Under the pieces are notes generated by a model, which saw nothing but the letters and a program-made list of their open reading frames with translations, was not told the origin of the DNA and did no database searches. Positions 1-7,521 of a DNA stretch of 64,000 nt are shown in pieces (the first letter of the stretch is position 1; each line of letters opens with the position of its first letter). The position numbers were made by a program, and so were the translations under genes. The stretch is from assembly GCF_005954645.2 (NCBI RefSeq), contig NZ_CP040695.2, positions 4,340,001 through 4,404,000 of the forward strand, read 5' to 3'. The DNA comes from Nocardioides sp. S-1144 (GTDB lineage: Bacteria; Actinomycetota; Actinomycetes; Propionibacteriales; Nocardioidaceae).

Positions 1-156
1 GTCGGCGTCGAGCTGGTCCAGGATCGCCTGGGCGGTGCGCTCGTAGGGCCCGTCGGGGAACGACGGGTGGGGGTACGCCGCGCGGAGCAGGCGGACCAGG
101 GCCGGCGCGAGGTCGGCGGCGGGCTCGGGGGTGGATGCGGACGCGGGATCTGACAC
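1..156 (-). CDS. N-terminal fragment of an unidentified protein, clipped by the window edge
   Basis: The reverse strand reads from a GTG at 156 into the left edge without a stop, giving 52 residues that begin VSDPASASTPEPAAD. A low-complexity Ala/Pro start is followed by a motif-like stretch, AAYPHPSFPDGPYER. I do not recognise the family with confidence. Short proteins with a similar PHPxFPDGPYER stretch occur, from memory, next to oxidoreductases, so a small dehydrogenase subunit is one possibility. It lies downstream of and in line with the IclR gene, but a hairpin and an operator-like site lie between them, so it may have its own promoter. Confidence 0.5.
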   Translation of the reverse strand, partial: MSDPASASTPEPAADLAPALVRLLRAAYPHPSFPDGPYERTAQAILDQLDAD

Positions 157-178
157 GGAGGCCTCCGGGACGGGACGG

Positions 179-194
179 TGTGACTGTCGTCACC
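179..194 (-). promoter_or_regulatory. CRP-type palindrome TGTGA-N6-TCACC (site A)
   Basis: TGTGACTGTCGTCACC is a near-perfect inverted repeat 23 nt upstream of the GTG start at 156. Closely related sites occur at 25847-25862, 31269-31284 and 39592-39607. The layout matches the TGTGA-N6-TCACA consensus of CRP/FNR-family regulators; which protein binds is not shown by the sequence. Confidence 0.5.
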
Positions 195-225
195 GTAGGA
201 GCGGGCGCGGTGTTGCACGAGGACC

Positions 226-244
226 GTTCTCGCCGGCCGAGAAC
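226..244 (-). terminator. Hairpin after the IclR gene
   Basis: GTTCTCG and CGAGAAC form 7-bp arms around a 5-nt loop, about 17 nt past the IclR stop. There is no T-run on the transcribed side, so it may be a weak terminator or a second operator. Confidence 0.35.
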
Positions 245-260
245 GCCGGGCCCGTGCGCC

Positions 261-1040
261 TCAGGCGGAGCGGTAGAAGCGGCCGATCCGGGAGGCGCAG
301 GCCCGCAGGACCTGCTCGACGTCGGCGCGGCCGTGGGCCAGGACGGGGTCGGGCGCCGAGATGGCGACCGAGCCGACGAGGGCCCCGGCGACGCCCCTGA
401 CCGCGGCCGCGGCGCAGGTCGAGCCGGCCTGGAACTCGCCGAACTCCCAGGCGATGCCGCGCTCGGCGACCGTGTCGAGCTGGGCGTGCAGCTCGGCGTG
501 CGTGGTGATGGTGCCGGGGCCGAACCGGGGCATCGGCTCCGGGTCGAGCAGCGCGGCGCGCTCCTCGTCGTCCATCCGGGCGAGCAGGATCTTGCCGAAC
601 GCCGTCGCGTGGGCCGCCTCGTGGAACCCGAAGTCGATGGGGGGCAGCCGCGGGTGGGCCGGGCTGTCGACGGTGAGGACGACCACGATCTGCGAGCCGC
701 GGTGCACGGCGAGGTAGGCGGCGGTGCCGAGCTGCTGGTGCAGGGCGGTGACCTCGGCGCGCACCTGGCGCGAGACCCCGATCTGCTCGTGCAGCGAGAC
801 GCCGAGCGCGTGCAGCTTGTAGCCGAGCTCGAAGCGCTTCTCCTCGCGGATGTGCACGAGGTAGTCGCCGTCGAGCAGCTCGCGGACCAGCCGGTAGACC
901 GTCGGCAGCGGGAGACCGGTGACGTCGGCGATCTCCTTGGCCGAGGCGCCGCCGCGGGCGGCCACGGCCTCGAGGATGTCGAAGGTGCGCGCGACCGAAC
1001 CCGGACGCTGCTCCCCCGCCGTCGCCGACATGACGCTCAT
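261..1040 (-). CDS. IclR-family transcriptional regulator
   Basis: A 259-residue protein of the usual IclR length. The N-terminal winged helix-turn-helix (about residues 12-75) contains SAKEIADVTGLPLPTVYRLV, followed by the wing and FELGYKLHALG, the typical link to the effector domain. The C-terminal GAF-like domain contains the family-typical ATAFGKILLA stretch and an Ala/Cys-rich region near GSTCAAAAVRG. Members usually control a neighbouring catabolic operon in response to a small carboxylate or aromatic ligand; the ligand cannot be read here. ATG 1040 and ATG 1031 are both possible starts. A palindrome at 1066-1080 between it and the divergent ABM gene is the likely autoregulatory operator. 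Confidence 0.9.
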   Translation of the reverse strand: MSVMSATAGEQRPGSVARTFDILEAVAARGGASAKEIADVTGLPLPTVYRLVRELLDGDYLVHIREEKRFELGYKLHALGVSLHEQIGVSRQVRAEVTALHQQLGTAAYLAVHRGSQIVVVLTVDSPAHPRLPPIDFGFHEAAHATAFGKILLARMDDEERAALLDPEPMPRFGPGTITTHAELHAQLDTVAERGIAWEFGEFQAGSTCAAAAVRGVAGALVGSVAISAPDPVLAHGRADVEQVLRACASRIGRFYRSA

Positions 1041-1065
1041 GTAACCACGCAGGTCACGGTGGCGT

Positions 1066-1080
1066 TCTCACCCGGTGAGA
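1066..1080. promoter_or_regulatory. Operator-like palindrome between iclR and the ABM gene
   Basis: TCTCACC-C-GGTGAGA has perfect 7-bp arms around one base. It sits in the 85-bp divergent intergenic region, so the IclR protein could use it to control both genes. Binding is inferred. Confidence 0.45.
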
Positions 1081-1125
1081 GACACCTCTGGCGGCGCCGA
1101 CCCGGCCGCTGGCACAGTCGGGCGC

Positions 1126-1446
1126 ATGATCCTGATCTGTGTGAAGTGGAAGATCAAGCCGGAGCACGCCGACAGCTGGCCCGAGCTGGCCCGCGAGTTC
1201 ACCGAGGCGACCCGGGCCGAGCCCGGCAACCGCTTCTTCGACTGGTCGCGCAGTGTCGAGGACCCCACCGAGTACGTCCTGCTGGAGGCCTTCGACGACG
1301 ACGCCGCCGGGCCGCACGTGCAGTCCGACCACTTCAAGAAGGCGCAGGCCGACCTCCCGCAGTACGTCGTGGAGACCCCCCAGATCCGCAACTGGCAGAA
1401 CGAGCCCGACGAGTGGCACCGCCTCGGCGAGTTCGAGGTCTCCTGA
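1126..1446 (+). CDS. Antibiotic-biosynthesis-monooxygenase (ABM) fold protein, putative quinol monooxygenase
   Basis: A 106-residue protein starting MILICVKWKIKPEHADSW, typical of dimeric ferredoxin-like ABM/YgiN proteins: a first beta strand, an amphipathic helix (WPELAREFTEATRAEPGN), then FFDWSRSVEDPTEYVLLEAF and a helix containing HVQSDHFKKA. Such proteins are cofactor-free quinol oxygenases or stress-linked dimers; the substrate cannot be told. The frame is open upstream to 1075, but ATG 1126 matches the family's first strand. It is divergent from iclR and converges on the next gene with 30 nt between stops. Confidence 0.8.
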   Translation: MILICVKWKIKPEHADSWPELAREFTEATRAEPGNRFFDWSRSVEDPTEYVLLEAFDDDAAGPHVQSDHFKKAQADLPQYVVETPQIRNWQNEPDEWHRLGEFEVS

Positions 1447-1476
1447 GCCGCGGCCTCGCGGTGCCGCTCGCCGACG

Positions 1477-3633
1477 TCAGTCGAGCGGCACCCCGAACGG
1501 CCACTCCCAGCGCAGCGGCGTCACGACGACCGGCCACCGCGGGTCGCCGTCCCAGTCCACGTCGAGCCCGGCCTCGGTGAGCGCCTCGGCGAGGATCCGG
1601 CCGACCCGCTCCGCCGCGGCGTCGTCGGAGCGGTCGGCCCCGCCGTAGGTGAGCGTGACCTCGTCGGTCAGGATCGCGCGCGCCTCCTCCCGCGCCGTCG
1701 TCGCGACGTGGCCCAGCGGGCTCGACGCTGGCGTCCAGGTGTGGCCGGCGAGGAAGACCGCCACCCCGCGCCCGGGCAGGGTGGTGAGCGCGCGCAGCAG
1801 GGCCTGCGCACCCGGTGAGGCGCGGGGGACGAGCCGGCGGTGCTCGGCCACGACCTCCTCGACCAGGGCGACCGCCTCACCCTGGGTCGGCCGGCGCTCG
1901 CCGGGGAACCGGCGTCCGAAGTCGTCGGCGGTGACCAGGTCGAGGGCGACCCCGACCAGCCCGGCGTGGTCGTGGCGACCGGTGGCGGCCAGCACCAGGA
2001 GGTGCCGCGCCAGCCCCGAGCCCGGCGGGAGGCGCGCGTCGAGCACGGCGTGGCGCGCCGCGAGCGGCTCCTCGGCGCCGTCCGGGCCCACGACGACGGC
2101 CGTGGCCGGCGCCGTCGCCAGGACCGCCCCGACCCGCAGCCGCACCGGGACCGGCGTCCCGTCGAGCACCAGGTCGAGCTCGGCCCCGGGCTCGGCGAGG
2201 ACGGCGCCCACCGCGGCGGCGCCGTCGTCGGTCACCTCCGCGTCGTCGCGCTCCTCGAAGCTGCGCAGCCAGCTCGTCCCGGTGAAGCGGCGGACGCCGT
2301 CGACGTGGCAGTAGACGTGGCGGCGCGCCACCGGGCGTCGCAGGGCGAACGACACGACGCGGTGCAGGTCGCCGAGGCTCGTCGCCGCGCCGACGCGGAG
2401 CCGGACGACGTCCACGCCGCCCAGCGCAGCGGTCAGCTCGACCCCCGCACCCTCCGGCAGCGTCGAGGGCAGGTCGACCGGCGCCCAGACCACCGCGGTG
2501 TCGTCGGTGCCGACGACGCCGAGGTGGTCCGACAGCGTCCGGATCACCCGGTGCCGCAGCGCCTCCGGGACCAGCAGCACGTGGCTGCCGCGCTCGAGCA
2601 CCACGTCGTCGAGCAGGCCCAGCGACGCGAGCGCGTCGAGGGTGCGCATCACCTCGGCGGTCACCGGCGCGAGCCCGGCCGCGTCGTCGCCGAGCATGGC
2701 CTCCGCCATCTGGGTGACGACCGAGGCGGTCGACTCCTCCTCGTCGTCCTCGTCCTCGGCGAGCAGGTAGGACTCGTCGCAGCCGGCGACCAGGGCCACC
2801 GCGAGCGCCGCGGCGGCCGCGAGGGGGCGACGCTGGTCGTCGCTGCGCAGGGCCGCGTCGAACGCCGAGTCGACGGCCGCCCGCACCAGGCCCATCACGA
2901 CCAGGTCGACCAGGTCGGCGGACGGCGGCGGGCACCCCCCGGCGTCACGGACCTCGCCGCGGGCCTCGAGGACCTGCCCGCCGCCGTCGACCCGGACCAG
3001 GCCGGTCTCGTGGAGGGCGTCGACCCAGAGGCGGAGGGCGACCGTGCCGTCCGCGAGGCCGACGAGCCGGGCGGCGGCGGACCGCGGGAGCGACGGCCCG
3101 GTCCCGAGGACGTCGAGCGTGGCGCGCAGGAAGCCCAGGAACGGGCGGGCCGCACCCGCACCCAGGACGTCGTGGGCGGACGGCACCGCCGCGAGCCCCG
3201 TCGCGAACGACTCGTCGACGGTGGGGCCCAGGGACCCGAGGCCGAGCGGTGGCTGGGTGCCCCACGTGGTGACGTCCCAGCAGTCCTGGACGGCGCGCTC
3301 GCTGCGCCGCCAGCGCTCGGTCCGGCGCAGGAAGAGCAGGTAGCGGACCAGCGTCATCAGGACCAGGTCGTAGTCGTCACCGGGGTCGATGCCGTCGCGG
3401 ACCACGTCGCGCAGCAGCCAGCGCAGCAGCTCGGCCGTCGGGTCGTGCAGGTCGCCGCCGCCACGCTGGGCCCGGGCGAACAGCTCCCCCAGCACGCGGC
3501 CGGCGACCCGCGGCGGGGGTCCCTCGGGAAGGTCGGCGCCGGCGTACCAGCCCTCGAAGCGCGCGACGGTGAGGCCGGGGACCTGCGGGAGTGAGCGGGG
3601 CACCTCCCCGGCGTGCCCGGCCCGGCGGGGCAC
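1477..3633 (-). CDS. Large protein of unknown function (possible pRiA4b ORF-3-like and DUF6891-like segments)
   Basis: An open frame of about 708-718 residues. The frame continues upstream to 4392, but there it only mirrors the HAAS gene, so the start is probably GTG 3633 or GTG 3603 (VPRSLPQVPGLTVARFEGWY). The N-terminal third is helical and contains a wHTH-like stretch ending HETGLVRVDGGGQV. An acidic linker with EDEDDEEES follows. The middle (LRVGAATSLGDLHRVVSFAL, then an acidic loop) loosely resembles plasmid pRiA4b ORF-3-like domains. The C-terminus (TTAREEARAILTDEVTLTYG, ending PLRWEWPFGVPLD) resembles DUF6891. These links are from memory and uncertain. There are no membrane segments. 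It lies 38 nt after the HAAS gene, so it may share the padR transcript. Confidence 0.65.
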   Translation of the reverse strand: MPRRAGHAGEVPRSLPQVPGLTVARFEGWYAGADLPEGPPPRVAGRVLGELFARAQRGGGDLHDPTAELLRWLLRDVVRDGIDPGDDYDLVLMTLVRYLLFLRRTERWRRSERAVQDCWDVTTWGTQPPLGLGSLGPTVDESFATGLAAVPSAHDVLGAGAARPFLGFLRATLDVLGTGPSLPRSAAARLVGLADGTVALRLWVDALHETGLVRVDGGGQVLEARGEVRDAGGCPPPSADLVDLVVMGLVRAAVDSAFDAALRSDDQRRPLAAAAALAVALVAGCDESYLLAEDEDDEEESTASVVTQMAEAMLGDDAAGLAPVTAEVMRTLDALASLGLLDDVVLERGSHVLLVPEALRHRVIRTLSDHLGVVGTDDTAVVWAPVDLPSTLPEGAGVELTAALGGVDVVRLRVGAATSLGDLHRVVSFALRRPVARRHVYCHVDGVRRFTGTSWLRSFEERDDAEVTDDGAAAVGAVLAEPGAELDLVLDGTPVPVRLRVGAVLATAPATAVVVGPDGAEEPLAARHAVLDARLPPGSGLARHLLVLAATGRHDHAGLVGVALDLVTADDFGRRFPGERRPTQGEAVALVEEVVAEHRRLVPRASPGAQALLRALTTLPGRGVAVFLAGHTWTPASSPLGHVATTAREEARAILTDEVTLTYGGADRSDDAAAERVGRILAEALTEAGLDVDWDGDPRWPVVVTPLRWEWPFGVPLD

Positions 3634-3671
3634 GACACCCGCGATTTCCGCGGAGTCGGTGCCCGCCGCCG

Positions 3672-4718
3672 CTACGGGACGACGGGCGCGACCGGGACCG
3701 GGCGGGCCCGCGCCAGCGGGGGCAGCGGCGTGGACCGGCCGGTCGTCTCCGCCGTGCAGCGACCCGTGCGCAGCTGCACCTCGTCGAGCGGGAAGACGTT
3801 GAGCAGCTCGGTGTCGGCGTCGAGGGCCGGGCACGGGACCCGCCGCTCGGCGCCCCTGCCGGTGCTCGTGCCGGAGGCGACGGCCAGCGGGTCGCCGTCC
3901 TGGTCGAAGAGCTGCACGTCCTGGAGCGGCAACCCCTGGGCGTCGTAGGCGAAGACGTTGGTCACCGCCTCGTCGTCGAGCTGGAGCCCCGGTCGCCGCT
4001 CGGACCGGGCGCCGTCGTTGAACCCGGGGCGGTAGCCGTCGTAGGGCTGCGCCTCGACGGCGTTGCCGGCCAGGTAGCCGGGCCACGGGACGCCGAAGGA
4101 GAGCATCGTGACGACGAGCCCGACGTTGACGGCGAGCGTGACGAGCCGGGTCGCCGGGTGCCGATGCCCGCCCGGTCCCGGCCCGGGCCGCCCGAGGCCG
4201 ACCAGCACGCTGACCACGACCGCGGCGGCGAGCAGGACGGCACCCGTCGCCGGGTGCCCGAGGGAGGGCACCAGCGACAGCGGTTCGTGGTCCCCGGCGA
4301 CCAGGTCCAGGAGGGTGACCGCGATCCAGGCGCGGGCGACCCACCAGACCGGGCGGAGCTCGCGGACGACGTCCCAGGTCGCGCGGCTCCACGCCCGCTC
4401 CTCGACCACGCGGTCGAACCGGGCGCGGCTCTGGTCGAGGAGGTCCTCGACGCCGGGCGGGCGTGGGACCCGCAGCCGGGCGCGACGACCCGCGTGCTCC
4501 GGCAGCCCGGCCGCGAGCCGGAGCTCGGCGGCGTAGGCCGCCGGGTCGCCGAGGTCGGTGCGGTTCGTCGGGTCGGCGAGGTGGTCGACGAGGTCGGCCT
4601 CGAGCCCACCCACCAGCTCCTCGCGCTCCTCCTCGCTCAGGTCGGACAGGTGGGCGCGCACCTGGGAGACGAACGAGGCGATGTCGGGCGTCGTGCGGTG
4701 CGGGGCGCGGGTGGTCAC
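3672..4718 (-). CDS. HAAS-type membrane signalling protein (PadR partner)
   Basis: 348 residues. The N-terminal 90 residues contain SFVSQVRAHLSDLSEEEREE followed by LVGGLEADLVDHLAD and DPAAYAAELRLAAGLPE, the pattern of the HAAS domain that accompanies PadR-like repressors in Gram-positives. Then come about four hydrophobic helices (WVARAWIAVTLLDLVAG; a segment near HPATGAVLLAAAVVVSVLVG; LVTLAVNVGLVVTMLSFG) and a C-terminal extracytoplasmic part without a recognised domain. The start overlaps the padR stop by 4 nt, so the two are translationally coupled. In known pairs the membrane protein relays or modulates the PadR response; here that is inference. Confidence 0.8.
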   Translation of the reverse strand: MTTRAPHRTTPDIASFVSQVRAHLSDLSEEEREELVGGLEADLVDHLADPTNRTDLGDPAAYAAELRLAAGLPEHAGRRARLRVPRPPGVEDLLDQSRARFDRVVEERAWSRATWDVVRELRPVWWVARAWIAVTLLDLVAGDHEPLSLVPSLGHPATGAVLLAAAVVVSVLVGLGRPGPGPGGHRHPATRLVTLAVNVGLVVTMLSFGVPWPGYLAGNAVEAQPYDGYRPGFNDGARSERRPGLQLDDEAVTNVFAYDAQGLPLQDVQLFDQDGDPLAVASGTSTGRGAERRVPCPALDADTELLNVFPLDEVQLRTGRCTAETTGRSTPLPPLARARPVPVAPVVP

Positions 4719-5104
4719 GGGTGGTCTCCCTCGGGTCGGGCCGGGTGGGGGTCGAGGCGGGGTTCGGAGCGGGGTCCGGGGCGGCGGTCGGGGTGCAGGA
4801 GCTCGGTCACGGTCTCGCTGAAGGTCGCCCAGTCCTTTGACTGGCGTTCGAGCTGGTCGCGGCCGGCGGGCGTCATCCCGTAGTACTTGCGGTGCGGCCC
4901 CTCGTCGGAGGGCACGACGTACGACGTGAGCGCGCCGGCGGCGTAGAGGCGACGCAGGGTGCCGTAGACCGAGGCGTCGCCGACCTCGGACAGCCCGCTC
5001 GCCCGCAACCGCCGGAGCACGTCGTAGCCGTACCCGTCCTCCTCCTCGACCACCGCCAGCACCGCGAGGTCGAGGACCCCCTTCAGCAGCTGCGTGGTGT
5101 CCAT
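4715..5104 (-). CDS. PadR-family transcriptional regulator
   Basis: About 129 residues: MDTTQLLKGVLDLAVLAVV, then DGYGYDVLRRLRASGLSEV and GDASVYGTLRRLYAAGALTS, the classic PadR wing with HRKYYGMTPAGRDQL. The C-terminal dimer helix is short and ends in a Pro/Arg-rich tail. I prefer ATG 5104 to GTG 5113 because the latter overlaps the operator repeat. No Shine-Dalgarno is visible, so the mRNA may be leaderless. It sits first in an operon with the HAAS gene. Confidence 0.9.
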   Translation of the reverse strand: MDTTQLLKGVLDLAVLAVVEEEDGYGYDVLRRLRASGLSEVGDASVYGTLRRLYAAGALTSYVVPSDEGPHRKYYGMTPAGRDQLERQSKDWATFSETVTELLHPDRRPGPRSEPRLDPHPARPEGDHP

Positions 5105-5112
5105 GCGAGCCA

Positions 5113-5137
5113 CACTAGTGCGCGTTCCGCACTAGTG
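5113..5137. promoter_or_regulatory. Paired CACTAGTG palindromes upstream of padR
   Basis: The 8-bp palindrome CACTAGTG occurs at 5113-5120 and again at 5130-5137 (the latter within GCACTAGTGC), 17 bp centre to centre. Two dyads directly before a padR start are a likely autorepression site. Confidence 0.6.
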
Positions 5138-5163
5138 CGCGGAGGAAAGGTGCGCGTGTCGCG

Positions 5164-5205
5164 GACGACGCGGATCCCGTTCGCGACGACGCGGATCCCG
5201 GTCGC
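5164..5205. repeat. 21-bp tandem repeat, two copies
   Basis: Positions 5164-5184 and 5185-5205 are the same 21 bases with one T/G change; the core is GACGACGCGGATCCCG. It fills the gap between padR and the azlD stop. Function unknown. Confidence 0.8.
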
Positions 5206-5209
5206 GTCG

Positions 5210-5530
5210 TCAGACGAGCGCGCGCAGCAGCGCCGTCACCAACACCGCGGCCGCCGCCGCGGCGAGCAGGGGCGCCCGGCAGAGCAGGAGGACGGTGGCG
5301 ACGGCGACCCCAACGGCCTCGGCCCCGACGGCGAGCCGGCGACCGTCGGCGAGCAGTGCGGTGGCCACGAGGGCGGCGAGCAGGGCCGGCGCGAGCGCGG
5401 CGATCACCCCGGCACTCCACCCCGGGAGCGGCCGGTCGCCCACGACGGCGGGGCCGATCCCCTTGGTCACCACCGCGACGCCGACCAGCCCGGCGATCAG
5501 CAACCAGACCTGGGCCTCGGACAGGTTCAT
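5210..5530 (-). CDS. azlD: AzlD-family membrane protein, small subunit of a branched-chain amino-acid exporter
   Basis: 106 residues with about four hydrophobic segments: VWLLIAGLVGVAVVTKGIGP, then WSAGVIAALAPALLAALVAT, AVGVAVATVLLLCRAPLLAA and a final Ala-rich helix. Length and the TKGIGPAVVGDRPLP loop fit AzlD. Its ATG overlaps the AzlC stop by 4 nt, the usual coupling. AzlCD (BrnFE type) exports branched-chain amino acids, and methionine in some species. It may end the transcript, as the tandem repeat follows. Confidence 0.85.
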   Translation of the reverse strand: MNLSEAQVWLLIAGLVGVAVVTKGIGPAVVGDRPLPGWSAGVIAALAPALLAALVATALLADGRRLAVGAEAVGVAVATVLLLCRAPLLAAAAAAVLVTALLRALV

Positions 5531-6234
5531 CCGTCCCCCCGTGCCGCGTCGTCGCCGGCGCCGTCGACGGGACCCGGTCGCGCCGCACCGAGCCCGAGCA
5601 GGGCCGCGGCGCCCGCCGCGAGGACCGGGACGCCGGGCGGGGCGAGGGGCACCAGCGCGATCGCGATACCCGCGCCGAGCGCGGCGACGACCCGGGCCCG
5701 GGGCTGGCGCAGCTCGGCGAGCAGGATCGCGACGAAGAAGGTCGGGAAGAGGGCGTCGAGCCCGAGCCGCTCGGTGTCGGCGAGGACGTCGCCGGAGAAC
5801 GCCCCCACGACGGCACCGGTCGTCCAGGCGACGTACTGGGGCAGCGTGGTGCCGAACAGCAGCCCGCGGTCGAAGGTGCCGTCGCCCCGGTTGGCGAGCG
5901 CCCACGACGAGTCGACGACCGCCTGTCCCTCGACCGCGCGCCGCAGTCGTCCGCCGGTGAGGGACGGCGCGAGGGCGACCCCCATCGCGAGGAACCGCGA
6001 GTGCATGAGCGCCGCCGCGGACAGCGCGGCCGGGATGCTGCCGCCGCCGGCCACGATCGTGAGCGCGGTGAACTGGGCGGAGCCGGCGAAGACGAGCGCC
6101 GAGGTGACGACGGCCTGGAGCGGGGTGAAGCCGGCGTTGACGGCCAGCACGCTGAAGGAGAGCGCGAGCACCAGCGCGACCGCGCCGTACGGCATCCCGA
6201 GGCGGACGCCGCGGCGGAAGGAGTCGGCGTCCAC
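5527..6234 (-). CDS. azlC: AzlC-family permease, large subunit of a branched-chain amino-acid exporter
   Basis: 235 residues. The start FRRGVRLGMPYGAVALVLAL is the family's first helix, followed by SVLAVNAGFTPLQAVVTSAL and VFAGSAQFTALTIVAGG, the characteristic AzlC signature, then MHSRFLAMGVALAPSLTGG. Several further membrane segments follow, ending in an Ala-rich helix. It pairs with azlD immediately downstream. The exporter usually relieves amino-acid excess; the local regulator is not evident. Confidence 0.9.
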   Translation of the reverse strand: MDADSFRRGVRLGMPYGAVALVLALSFSVLAVNAGFTPLQAVVTSALVFAGSAQFTALTIVAGGGSIPAALSAAALMHSRFLAMGVALAPSLTGGRLRRAVEGQAVVDSSWALANRGDGTFDRGLLFGTTLPQYVAWTTGAVVGAFSGDVLADTERLGLDALFPTFFVAILLAELRQPRARVVAALGAGIAIALVPLAPPGVPVLAAGAAALLGLGAARPGPVDGAGDDAARGDG

Positions 6235-6276
6235 CCGCCCACCGTAGGAGCGAGGCCGGCCGGTCGAGCGGCGGGG

Positions 6277-7437
6277 TCAGCCGAGCAGCACGCCGGCCAG
6301 CGCCTGCTCGGCCGCGCCGAGCGCGGCGGCGCCGAGCCCGAGCGTGCTCAGCCGGAGCTCGGGGCGGCGACGGGTGGGCGGGTCGAGGCGGGCGTCGAGC
6401 GCGGCGCGGGCGTGGTCGAGGACGAGGTCGCCCAGCGGCACGAAGTAGCCGCCGAGGACGACCACCTCGGGGTCCAGGACGCTGGTCAGCGTGGCCAGCC
6501 CCAGCCCGAGGTCGCGACCCACCCGGGCCAGGACCTCCTGCGCTGCGGCGTCGTGGGCGGCCCGCGCCGCGACCGCCTCCCCGGTGGCGGTGGGGGTGCC
6601 CAGCTCCTCCATCCCCAGGGACCGCAGCACGGCGTGCAGGCCCACCGAGGCCTCCCAGCAGCCGCGGCGTCCGCACCCGCACAGCGCCGTCGGGTCGCCG
6701 ACCGCCACGTGCCCGGCCTCGCCGGCGAAACCCGTCGCCCCCTGCACGAGCACGCCGCCGGCGACGATCCCGACGCCGATGCCGACGGTGCCGGTCACGT
6801 AGAGGGCGTGGTCGACGCCGCGAGCGACGCCGTGGTGGACCTCGGCGTAGGCCGCACAGTTGGCGTCGTTGACGACCCGGACGTCGGAGTCCGGGAGCAC
6901 CCCGGCCAGCGCGTCGGCCAGCTCGGGACCCGACAGCGTCAGGTTCGGCGCCCACGCGACGGTGCGGTCGTCGCCGTGCACCAGGGCCGGCACGGCGGCG
7001 GTGACCCCGACGAACCGGTCCGCGCCGTACCGGTCCCGCAGCTCGCGCGTCGTTGCGAGGAGCGCCTCGACCCGGTCGGTCGCGACCGGGCGCGACTCGC
7101 TGAGGACGACCTCCCCGGCGAGGTCGAGGACGACCGCGGTCACGTAGTCGACGTTGAGGTCGAGGCCGAGGCCGAGGTGGCGGCCCGGGCGCAGCGCCAC
7201 CGGTCGGCCGGGACGCCCGCGGACCGGCACCCGGTCCTCGCCGGTCCGGCCGTCACCGGTCGGGTCGAGCCCGACCGTCCCGTCGGCCTCGAGGCCGGCG
7301 ACGATCACCCCGATCGTCGGCTTCGACAGCCCGGTCGCCACGGCCAGCTCCGCCCGGGAGGTGGGACCGAGGCGGCGCAGGGTGCGCACCACCAGCGCGG
7401 TGTGCCGGCGGCGGAGCTGCTCGGTCCCGGTCGTCAT
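6277..7437 (-). CDS. ROK-family transcriptional regulator (NagC/XylR type)
   Basis: 386 residues. N-terminal winged helix (residues 5-60) with RAELAVATGLSKPTIGVIVA, then a ROK sugar-kinase-like domain starting LGLGLDLNVDYVTAVVLDL. The zinc-binding signature is present as GHVAVGDPTALCGCGRRGCW (one His, three Cys). The phosphate-binding part is GTVGIGVGIVAGG, so a kinase remnant is visible, although regulators of this group normally only bind sugar. It lies 84 nt downstream of, and in line with, the xylulokinase gene, so it is a plausible local regulator of that gene. Confidence 0.85.
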   Translation of the reverse strand: MTTGTEQLRRRHTALVVRTLRRLGPTSRAELAVATGLSKPTIGVIVAGLEADGTVGLDPTGDGRTGEDRVPVRGRPGRPVALRPGRHLGLGLDLNVDYVTAVVLDLAGEVVLSESRPVATDRVEALLATTRELRDRYGADRFVGVTAAVPALVHGDDRTVAWAPNLTLSGPELADALAGVLPDSDVRVVNDANCAAYAEVHHGVARGVDHALYVTGTVGIGVGIVAGGVLVQGATGFAGEAGHVAVGDPTALCGCGRRGCWEASVGLHAVLRSLGMEELGTPTATGEAVAARAAHDAAAQEVLARVGRDLGLGLATLTSVLDPEVVVLGGYFVPLGDLVLDHARAALDARLDPPTRRRPELRLSTLGLGAAALGAAEQALAGVLLG

Positions 7438-7521
7438 CGGCCGCTCACCGCCGGGCTCCCCGGGTCGACCGCGGCCGGCAGGGTCCCATCACTCAGCCCG
7501 GGCGCCGCGCGGTCGCGCGGG

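Noticed and set aside
3634..4392. Upstream extension of the large unknown protein
   Set aside because: It lies antisense-in-phase to the HAAS coding region on the same strand and reads as Arg/Pro/Gly-rich shadow sequence.
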